This document shows, piece by piece, positions 1-5,223 of a DNA stretch of 7,004 nucleotides (within the stretch, counting starts at the first letter, position 1; each line of letters begins with the position of its first letter). The notes beneath the pieces were generated by a model. That model did not search any database. It saw only the letters and a program-made list of their open reading frames with translations, and was not told the DNA's origin. Position numbers and translations under genes: made by a program. This stretch comes from Deltaproteobacteria bacterium (GTDB taxonomy: Bacteria; Desulfobacterota; Desulfobacteria; Desulfobacterales; ETH-SRB1), in contig JAFCZU010000162.1 in NCBI GenBank assembly GCA_019314185.1, positions 1 to 7,004 on the forward strand, in the 5' to 3' direction.

Positions 1-83
1 TGCAGACCTTTGAGCTTTAAATACTTACAATGTTTTGTATAATACTTGCTGAATTGCGGATCTTCTGGTAATCTAATGTCCAT
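1..83 (-). CDS. Tyrosine recombinase/integrase, N-terminal fragment (runs off the window)
   Basis: An ATG at 83-81 is preceded by a strong AGGAGG (89-94 on the plus numbering, spacing 5 nt) and opens a frame that is uninterrupted to the window edge (27 codons visible). The visible protein starts MDIRLPEDPQFSKYY and continues with a basic, Leu/Lys-rich helix. This looks like the first part of the SAM-like core-binding domain of the site-specific recombinases that accompany IS91-type transposases. Such enzymes cut and rejoin DNA through a C-terminal tyrosine; that catalytic part lies outside the window. It is transcribed away from the HEPN gene. The family call rests on recognition of about 27 residues only; another tyrosine recombinase subfamily, including an integron-type one, cannot be excluded. 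Confidence 0.55.
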   Translation of the reverse strand, partial: MDIRLPEDPQFSKYYTKHCKYLKLKGL

Positions 84-161
84 TGCAACCTCCTGATTTT
101 GGGTTAATAATAATAATTTTACAATTGATCTTTTATCACTCATAATTACAGAGGTTGCAAT
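82..161 (-). repeat. 11-bp inverted repeat overlapping the recombinase SD and start codon
   Basis: ATTGCAACCTC at 82-92 and GAGGTTGCAAT at 151-161 are perfect inverted copies separated by 58 AT-rich bases. The proximal arm covers part of the AGGAGG ribosome binding site and the first two bases of the recombinase ATG. A minus-strand transcript that starts upstream of 161 would fold so that the start region is base-paired, while one that starts inside the loop would not. The pairing is seen directly; the regulatory role is inferred. Confidence 0.5.
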
Positions 162-191
162 ATTTTCGTTTATGGAATCGGCTGCTTGCTT

Positions 192-204
192 GCCGCGTAG
201 CGGC
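192..204. repeat. GC-rich hairpin GCCGC-GTA-GCGGC
   Basis: A perfect 5-bp stem with a 3-base loop sits in a GC-rich patch of about 100 bp (roughly 178-270) that contrasts with the AT-rich sequence on both sides. It has no following T-run, so it is not a convincing intrinsic terminator. It may be part of the terminal structure of the mobile element whose recombinase begins at 83. Confidence 0.4.
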
Positions 205-207
205 TTC

Positions 208-250
208 GTCCAACAAGGCCATCAACTATCGCAGACTTTGTGTGTTGGAC
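208..250. repeat. attC-like imperfect inverted repeat
   Basis: GTCCAACA (208-215) is mirrored by TGTTGGAC (243-250). The outer 7-mers match the integron attC core consensus exactly, RYYYAAC on the left and GTTRRRY on the right. Inside them ACAAGG and CTTTGT give further near-pairing. The site lies between a minus-strand recombinase gene and a plus-strand gene, the geometry of an integron recombination platform. At 43 bp it is shorter than usual attC sites (about 57-140 bp), and the visible recombinase N-terminus does not look like IntI. It may instead be an unrelated element end. Confidence 0.3.
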
Positions 251-308
251 ATCGTTACGCTGGGCCGGTTATAACAACGTATGTCGAGTTTATAATTGAG
301 GCTTTATT

Positions 309-1775
309 TTGAAAAACAGAAAACCGGAACTAAACCGCGAAGAGAATCATCTCGTCAAAGCGACACTGCTTGTGAAGGACACTGAAATCAATGGTGTACC
401 ATGTAAGATATATTTGCCTGAAAGAACACACGAGAAACCTTATGTGGTTTTTAAACCATCGCAAGAAGATGCCCACAAAATAATGGGTTCTCATAAGGGA
501 ACATTAAAAGCCACCATTTACGGCTTTGATAAAGAAATTCAAACCACAATCGAAGCCCCTGAAGTCTATTTCTCGGGAGGTTCCACAAAACACTGGGGCG
601 ATGACATCTCTGAAACTACCATCCCAGGTGAGCCACAAGACCTGCATGTTATCCATCATCTTAAAAATCATGAATGCCAGGGAAGAACACATATTGTATT
701 CTGGATCAGCCCGAATAAATTTCTCACACCATCTATGATTTGCTCTAATTCGTATACTGGTGAAATTAAATACGAACGGGTAAGAAATTTGGAATTCGGA
801 ATAAAGGATGGCATCCAAATTGTATTTGAAAAGCATTTCAGTTCTAAAACTGGCCAAAATGGCGACTTGATACAGTGGTCCTTCTTGGTCGCATGTGCAG
901 ATCTGAAAGTTTCCGCTGATGATGTTGAAACACTGAAAACTAATATGTTACCTGATATTGATGATTTTCTGCTTATCGCGTCATTTGCAGCGAGGGAACG
1001 TACAGGTTGTTTGGGATGGACTGCCACCGACAAGAATTCAGATTCTACCTTTTACCGGGGGAAATATACGTTTCCTAAAGGCAATGATGATAGTAGCATG
1101 GATTATGGAGTGATAGATATCCAGCATTTTGAGAGATTTATGCAGACGTGCTACTCTGCTTTTTTAAGGTTTGAAAACAGTTTGGCAATTCGCAATGCCC
1201 TCTACTCATCTGTCCCATCCACCCCACAGACGTTAGAAACTTCTTTCTTGCGCACTTTTTCTGGCTTGGAAACACTTGTCCTGGATTTCAGAAGGAGGGA
1301 AAATCTCGAATTCACCCTGCCAGAAGACGAATGGCCAGCTTTGAGGAAGTATCTTCAGAAATGCATAAAGGAATCTACTAAACCAAAGCTTGAACGTAAA
1401 CAAAGAACATCAATTTATTGCAAGCTTGGCGAACTGAATCGCGTATCGCTCGGTGAAGCTTTTGATGTGTTTTGTCAGAAATATGCAATTGACCTTAAAG
1501 ATTTATGGCCAGTTTTCGGCAACAAAGAAATTGTAGGACTTTCTGATATAAGAAACAGGCTTATTCACGGAGATCCGTTCCCTGATGATTTATTTGGGAC
1601 CCTTGTTGTGGCAAAAGAACATCTGAAATATACTCTGGAAAGGGTCATTGCAAGGGTTCTGGGTTGGGATATCGGAAAAACAAAGGTTAGTCCGGCTTAT
1701 TTGAGGAACCATTTTACTGTGATGAAAGATTTGCCTTCTGAACAGACACGGCTCTCTGAATATATACACAACTAA
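309..1775 (+). CDS. HEPN-domain (ApeA-like) protein, probable defence RNase
   Basis: A 488-aa soluble protein. Residues 1 to about 240 are beta-rich and resemble the N-terminal region of ApeA-like proteins. Residues about 310-460 are helical and carry RNRLIHG at 415-421, the R-x4-H signature of HEPN ribonucleases (R415, H420) with the usual Asn after the Arg. ApeA-type HEPN proteins are anti-phage factors thought to cleave RNA and halt the infected cell, so an abortive-infection role is plausible but inferred. The start is TTG at 309, chosen because GAGG at 298-301 lies 7 nt upstream. A TATAAT at 291-296 is too close to the start to leave room for that RBS, so I do not call it the promoter. 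The gene stands alone, converging on the immA-like gene with 81 bp between their stops and no clear terminator hairpin there. Confidence 0.75.
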   Translation: MKNRKPELNREENHLVKATLLVKDTEINGVPCKIYLPERTHEKPYVVFKPSQEDAHKIMGSHKGTLKATIYGFDKEIQTTIEAPEVYFSGGSTKHWGDDISETTIPGEPQDLHVIHHLKNHECQGRTHIVFWISPNKFLTPSMICSNSYTGEIKYERVRNLEFGIKDGIQIVFEKHFSSKTGQNGDLIQWSFLVACADLKVSADDVETLKTNMLPDIDDFLLIASFAARERTGCLGWTATDKNSDSTFYRGKYTFPKGNDDSSMDYGVIDIQHFERFMQTCYSAFLRFENSLAIRNALYSSVPSTPQTLETSFLRTFSGLETLVLDFRRRENLEFTLPEDEWPALRKYLQKCIKESTKPKLERKQRTSIYCKLGELNRVSLGEAFDVFCQKYAIDLKDLWPVFGNKEIVGLSDIRNRLIHGDPFPDDLFGTLVVAKEHLKYTLERVIARVLGWDIGKTKVSPAYLRNHFTVMKDLPSEQTRLSEYIHN

Positions 1776-1856
1776 GAATGGGCAAAGAGATCCTTTTTTG
1801 TGGAAATAAGTGAATATTAGATTTTTTTCGATTGATTTTGGACTAACCTTCCGCTA

Positions 1857-2390
1857 TTATTGAGAAATAAGAAATCCCAAATTAATAAGCCTGAACTCCA
1901 TTGCTTGAATGCTTACATCAAAAGTATTAGCAAGTTTTTGTATTAGTTTCTCTTTCCCTGGGGTAATATTTTGTTTTGATATTTCTCGATATATTTCTTT
2001 CTGGATGAAATCTTTTGGCATTAGCAACTCAGCGGCAAATGCATTAGCAGCTATTTCATTTTTATCTATAGCCATACTCGAGGTGGCATTTCTAAAGTCA
2101 ACCCTTACAACTTTATCAATAAAAAGTTTCTTTTTATGAAGAAATAGGTGCCCAATTTCATGCGCAATCGAAAAGCGTTGGCGGGTATTTGGGTGGGCGG
2201 AATTTATGCCTATTATAATGATATTTCCATTCCGAAACAACATACCAGAAATATCATCTTTACCTTCAAAAGGCTCAAAAGTGAGCTTTGCCCCCATTTT
2301 TTTTGCAACCAGTTCTACTGGCACCGGTGGTTCACTAATGTTTAGGTTTTCAAGAATTGTTCTTGCCTTTTTTTCAATTGCGTTCATCAT
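1857..2390 (-). CDS. ImmA/IrrE-family (COG2856) metallopeptidase, CapP-like
   Basis: A 177-aa zinc peptidase. HEIGH at residues 77-81 is the HExxH zinc motif inside the family string FSIAHEIGHLFLH, and E112 in NEIAANAFAAELLMP is the expected third ligand. This family cleaves its partner HTH repressor: ImmA cuts ImmR in ICEBs1, and CapP cuts CapH at CBASS loci. The gene overlaps the end of the upstream xre gene by 17 bp, so the two are co-transcribed and probably translationally coupled. Two ATGs occur in tandem (2390 and 2387); GGAGG lies 3 nt before the first and 6 nt before the second, so 2387 may be the true start. All zinc ligands are present, so it should be active. Its likely substrate is the adjacent repressor; cleavage would release the divergent Ubl operon (inference). 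Confidence 0.9.
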   Translation of the reverse strand: MMNAIEKKARTILENLNISEPPVPVELVAKKMGAKLTFEPFEGKDDISGMLFRNGNIIIIGINSAHPNTRQRFSIAHEIGHLFLHKKKLFIDKVVRVDFRNATSSMAIDKNEIAANAFAAELLMPKDFIQKEIYREISKQNITPGKEKLIQKLANTFDVSIQAMEFRLINLGFLISQ

Positions 2391-2724
2391 TAACCTCCAT
2401 TTTCATCCCCGAGGATATGACACGTTCTGCCCAGCCCACGCCTTCCTCTTCCATTATTGATTTCTTTAGGATGTTCCTGTCAATTAAATCCTGTTCGGGG
2501 GAGTTTTTGGTTTCGGGGAGCAACCCAACCGGTTGCACCCCAACAGCTGAAGCTAATTGAAGTAACATGTGCAAGGGTATACCTTGTCTGCCTTTTTCAA
2601 TATTTGTTATTGAAGTTCGGCTAAGGCCAACCCTATCCGCAAGGTCTACCTGGGTCAATCCTGACTTTTTTCTCGCATCCCGAAGCTTTAGTCCAAATAT
2701 TTTGTATATTAATTTTTTTTGCAT
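2374..2724 (-). CDS. XRE-family HTH repressor, CapH/ImmR-like
   Basis: A 116-aa DNA-binding protein when started at the ATG at 2724. Residues about 10-66 form a classic Cro/CI helix-turn-helix, with GLTQVDLADRVGLSRTSITN (22-41) followed by IEKGRQ. The C-terminal 45 residues are polar and acidic, a plausible linker or dimerisation tail that the downstream peptidase could cut. A longer in-frame start at 2820 exists, but the added 32 residues are hydrophobic and read through both the promoter and the palindrome, so I reject it. At 2724 there is no Shine-Dalgarno, and the -10 box ends only 7 nt upstream, which points to a leaderless mRNA as known for some CI-type repressors. It presumably represses the divergent operon and itself through the 2772-2786 palindrome. 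Confidence 0.88.
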   Translation of the reverse strand: MQKKLIYKIFGLKLRDARKKSGLTQVDLADRVGLSRTSITNIEKGRQGIPLHMLLQLASAVGVQPVGLLPETKNSPEQDLIDRNILKKSIMEEEGVGWAERVISSGMKMEVNDERN

Positions 2725-2731
2725 ATCAAGA

Positions 2732-2760
2732 ATATAATCATTCCCATGGGCTGATGTCAA
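2732..2760 (-). promoter_or_regulatory. Promoter of xre-immA
   Basis: On the minus strand TTGACA (2760-2755) is a perfect -35, followed by a 17-bp spacer and TTATAT (2737-2732) as the -10. The predicted transcription start falls at about 2724-2725, on or next to the xre ATG, giving a leaderless transcript. Confidence 0.7.
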
Positions 2761-2771
2761 TAAAATAAACA

Positions 2772-2786
2772 GTTTGTTAAACAAAC
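2772..2786. promoter_or_regulatory. Palindromic operator candidate GTTTGTT-A-AACAAAC
   Basis: A perfect 15-bp palindrome with 7-bp arms lies between the two divergent -35 boxes, 11 bp from that of xre and 27 bp from that of the operon. A third half-site, TTTGTTA at 2801-2807, repeats the left arm 28 bp further on and ends 6 bp before the operon -35. The size and symmetry suit an XRE dimer. Binding by the neighbouring repressor is inferred. Confidence 0.65.
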
Positions 2787-2813
2787 ACCATAAGAAAATA
2801 TTTGTTAGTGGTA

Positions 2814-2841
2814 TTGACATTTGATTTTTTGAGATTATAAT
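2814..2841 (+). promoter_or_regulatory. Strong sigma-70 promoter of the Ubl operon
   Basis: TTGACA (2814-2819) and TATAAT (2836-2841) are both perfect consensus hexamers with a 16-bp spacer. The predicted start near 2848 leaves a leader of about 43 nt before the first ATG at 2891. So strong a promoter ahead of a defence operon suggests that repression is the main control. Confidence 0.8.
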
Positions 2842-2890
2842 TGAAATAGTTAAGTTTTAAAAATCCATTAATTCCAATTTGAGGTGAAAA

Positions 2891-3124
2891 ATGAAAAACA
2901 AATCCACACACGTTGTACCTAAGTCATCTGGAGGATGGGACATTAAACAAAATGGTGCGCAAAGGTCTTCTGGCCACTTTGACAGAAAACAAGACGCTAT
3001 TGATCGGGCGCGGGAGCTCAGCCGTAATCAGAACACAGAGTTTGTTATTCATAATAAGGATGGGAAAATATCCCAGAAAGATAGTCACGGGAATGATCCT
3101 TTCCCGCCAAGGGATAAGCGGTAA
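2891..3124 (+). CDS. DUF2188-family small protein
   Basis: A 77-aa, very polar and basic protein that matches the DUF2188 pattern: HVVPKSSGGWDIK near the N-terminus (residues 7-19), a central helix with DAIDRARELSRNQ, then FVIHNKDGKI and an acidic-Pro end DPFPPRDKR. The molecular function of the family is unknown to me. GAGGTG at 2881-2886 lies 4 nt before the ATG. It is the first gene of the operon and receives the strong promoter at 2814-2841 directly; 43 bp separate it from the ubiquitin-like gene. Being first suggests a real part in the system, either as a substrate, an accessory factor or a small regulator, but the sequence does not say which. Confidence 0.85.
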   Translation: MKNKSTHVVPKSSGGWDIKQNGAQRSSGHFDRKQDAIDRARELSRNQNTEFVIHNKDGKISQKDSHGNDPFPPRDKR

Positions 3125-3167
3125 AAACTGTTAACGTATCGAATTAAAATAATAAGGAGAAAGGATT

Positions 3168-3422
3168 ATGCAAAATGAAAAGCCTTCAAAAGACCAGCCG
3201 TTTAAAATTATGATCGATCAAAAGCCTTTCGACTGGTCGGATCAGTTTATCACTGGAACTCAGATCAAACAATTGGCAAGTGTTGACATGAGCTATGGTG
3301 TATGGCTCAAAGTTCATGGTCCTGGCGAGGATCTGCCTATTGGCGACCAAGAGCAGGTCGATCTGAGTGAACCTGGAAGAGAGCAGTTTTTCACAGCTCC
3401 TACCCAGACAACAGAGGGATAA
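3168..3422 (+). CDS. Ubiquitin-like modifier (single multiubiquitin-family domain)
   Basis: An 84-aa protein with one beta-grasp-type domain at about residues 11-76. Family hallmarks are FKIMIDQKPFDW, the ITGTQIKQLA helix, a central VWLKVHGPGEDLPI and the ending VDLSEPGREQFF. Many relatives carry several such domains in tandem; this one has only one. There is no cysteine. The chain ends in T-T-E-G, so the last residue is a single glycine (G84), ready for adenylation without trimming, though there is no GG pair. AAGGAG at 3154-3159 lies 8 nt before the ATG. The E2 gene starts 1 bp after its stop. It is the likely protein tag handled by the following E2 and JAB-E1. Confidence 0.85.
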   Translation: MQNEKPSKDQPFKIMIDQKPFDWSDQFITGTQIKQLASVDMSYGVWLKVHGPGEDLPIGDQEQVDLSEPGREQFFTAPTQTTEG

Positions 3423-3423
3423 A

Positions 3424-3813
3424 ATGTCTTTTTTACCTGAATTTGACCAAAATTATCTGCAGGAAAAGGGGTTCAACTTCAAAGAGGCCTCGAATAACGG
3501 TAATAAAGGTATCATCATATCCGGTTTCGTCCTCCCTGAAGGGAAATATGACCAGGACAAGGTGGATCTATTAATTCTTCTTCCCCAAGGTTATCCTGAT
3601 ATTTCACCTGATATGTTCTATCTATTCCCGGCAGTAGTTTTGATGCCTGGCAAGCAGACTGCGAAGGCCGCAAATGTCAAATTCAATTTCGAAAATATAG
3701 AATGGCAACGATGGTCTCGACATTCTCCTGGCCCAACTTGGCGACCAGGAATAGACGGGCTCCATACATATTTAAAAAAAGTTGAAACTGCCTTGCAGGT
3801 GGCTGAGCCATAA
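3424..3813 (+). CDS. E2-like ubiquitin-conjugating protein (Prok-E2_E type), cysteine-free
   Basis: A 129-aa E2/UBC-fold protein. LLILLPQGYPDISPDMF (residues 49-65) is the E2-like strand and the YP-P loop. NIEWQRWSRHSPGPTW (91-106) followed by RPGIDGLHTYL is the conserved block typical of this prokaryotic E2 family. No cysteine occurs anywhere in the chain, so the classic E2 thioester cannot form. S98 in W-S-R-H, with H100 beside it, or S101, is a candidate acceptor. The start at 3424 is chosen over an upstream in-frame GTG at 3367 because GAGGG at 3414-3418 is 5 nt away and the GTG would overlap the Ubl gene. Its TAA overlaps the ATG of the JAB-E1 gene (TAATG), so the two are coupled. Confidence 0.85.
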   Translation: MSFLPEFDQNYLQEKGFNFKEASNNGNKGIIISGFVLPEGKYDQDKVDLLILLPQGYPDISPDMFYLFPAVVLMPGKQTAKAANVKFNFENIEWQRWSRHSPGPTWRPGIDGLHTYLKKVETALQVAEP

Positions 3814-5222
3814 TGAGATATACATTTACTTTACAACAGCAGCATTATCAAGAGTTGCAAGAAACCCTGATCCGGGATGATGGACTGGAGCGTATTGCAT
3901 TTATCCTATGCGGACGCTCCTATATAGCGTCCGACCCATGGGATTCTCTGCCTGAAGAGCGATTCTTGTCAAGGAAAGTAAAAGTTTTGCCAGAGGATAA
4001 GATTTTGGACTCCAGTCCTGTGCATGTCACTTGGGAAACTGATTTTTTCGTTAAGCTTCTTAAAGAGGTTAAGGAACAGAACCTTGCAATAACAGTTGTG
4101 CATAACCATCCAAATGGTCATCCCGAATTGTCTGAGATAGACAAGGTCAACGAAAAGAAACTATTTAGGGTATTGCATAATAGGAATGGAATTGAACGTC
4201 CTCATGCAACCTTAGTTATTACGCCTGATGGTGGAATTTCTGGGCACTCATGGGACACAGAATTGAGTCTTCATCCGCTTGATTTGATAAGAGTTTTTGG
4301 AAATAAATTTAAAATCTTTTATCCAAGTAAAGGTCATGGTGATTTGGCAAAGGCTTTTCATAGGCAAGAACTCGCCTTTGGAAAAGCATTAAATCATGAC
4401 CTTTCAAAAATGAGAATTGCTGTTGTTGGGTGTGGAGGAACAGGTTCGGCAACTGCAACTTTCTTAGCGAGATTGGGAGTGGGGAAAATTCTCCTTATTG
4501 ATGAAGATTATGTGGATGAAACGAATCTGAATCGCTTGCATTGTGCTTCAATGTCTGATGCTAAGGCCAAACGACCTAAAGTTGTTGTATTAGGATCAGC
4601 AATAACAAATATGGGGTTAGGAACTGAAATTAGGACTATTAGCAAATGGGTCGAGTCAGTTAACAACACCGATTCATTAAAATCTTGTGATATGGTGTTT
4701 GGATGTACAGATGATCATCAAGGAAGATTATTATTGAATCGTCTTGCCTATTTTTATCTATTACCAGTCATTGATATGGGTTTGCTCATTAAGGTTTCAG
4801 GGGCAGAACCGCTGGAAATTAACGTTTTGAATGGAAGGGTTACGGTTCTCTTTCCAGGGAATGTATGCCTATTATGCCGAAATGTAATCAATCCAGAAAT
4901 TGCACGTTCCGAAGGCTTGCAGCGTCATGACCCTGAAGGTTATAGAGAGTTAAAAAAGGAAGCGTATGTCATTGGAGAAGGTGACAAAAGTCCTGCTGTT
5001 ATGACTTTTACAACTGAAGTGGCAATAATGGCTGTAAATGAATTTATTCACCGTATCCAAGGGTTTCGTGGGCCAAAGGGCTCAGCTTCAGAGAGACTCC
5101 GTCTATTTATACACTGCGAGGATAGAAAGACTGGTGGTAAAATTCGTAAAGGCTGTGACCTGTGCGACAAACAAAATTTCTGGGGCCGTGGTGATATGCA
5201 GCCCTTTTTAAATCGGATTTAG
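3813..5222 (+). CDS. JAB deubiquitinase-E1 (ThiF) fusion protein
   Basis: A 469-aa two-domain protein. Residues about 1-165 are a JAB/JAMM metalloprotease with the complete motif H97-x-H99-x7-S107-x2-D110; E26 is the likely upstream acid. Residues about 180-420 are a ThiF/E1 adenylation domain: GCGGTG (206-211), D230 and E231, N238-x-N-R241, K256 and CTDDHQGR (298-305). A C352-x2-C355 pair and a C448-x2-C451 pair probably bind structural zinc. The loop where E1 enzymes carry the catalytic cysteine reads YVIGEGDKSPAVM (385-397) and has none; S393 is nearby. It should adenylate the Ubl C-terminal glycine, and its JAB half should remove or process the tag. AGGTGG at 3797-3802 serves as RBS, 10 nt before the ATG. 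The DUF6527 gene starts 1 bp downstream. Confidence 0.92.
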   Translation: MRYTFTLQQQHYQELQETLIRDDGLERIAFILCGRSYIASDPWDSLPEERFLSRKVKVLPEDKILDSSPVHVTWETDFFVKLLKEVKEQNLAITVVHNHPNGHPELSEIDKVNEKKLFRVLHNRNGIERPHATLVITPDGGISGHSWDTELSLHPLDLIRVFGNKFKIFYPSKGHGDLAKAFHRQELAFGKALNHDLSKMRIAVVGCGGTGSATATFLARLGVGKILLIDEDYVDETNLNRLHCASMSDAKAKRPKVVVLGSAITNMGLGTEIRTISKWVESVNNTDSLKSCDMVFGCTDDHQGRLLLNRLAYFYLLPVIDMGLLIKVSGAEPLEINVLNGRVTVLFPGNVCLLCRNVINPEIARSEGLQRHDPEGYRELKKEAYVIGEGDKSPAVMTFTTEVAIMAVNEFIHRIQGFRGPKGSASERLRLFIHCEDRKTGGKIRKGCDLCDKQNFWGRGDMQPFLNRI

Positions 5223-5223
5223 G

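Noticed and set aside
291..296. TATAAT as the -10 box of the HEPN gene
   Set aside because: Transcription would start at about 303, after the GAGG at 298-301, removing the RBS; no -35 lies at the correct distance.
504..1033. Minus-strand open frames within the HEPN gene (117 and 121 codons)
   Set aside because: No family resemblance; they are antisense shadows of a well-supported plus-strand protein.
1776..1856. Intrinsic terminator between the convergent HEPN and immA genes
   Set aside because: T- and A-rich runs occur, but only a weak 6-bp stem with a wobble pair (about 1784-1800) can be drawn; not convincing.
1909..2560. Four plus-strand open frames opposite immA and xre
   Set aside because: They lie antisense to two recognisable genes and show no motif.
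2725..2820. A longer start for the XRE gene at the ATG at 2820
   Set aside because: The extra 32 residues are hydrophobic, unlike the family, and cover both -35 boxes and the palindrome; the start at 2724 fits the promoter.
2913..3134. A 73-codon frame overlapping the DUF2188 gene
   Set aside because: It is a different-frame reading of a clear DUF2188 protein and lacks an RBS.
3367..3423. A GTG start for the E2-like gene inside the Ubl gene
   Set aside because: The ATG at 3424 has a good GAGGG 5 nt upstream, and the 19 added residues are an out-of-frame reading of the Ubl C-terminus.
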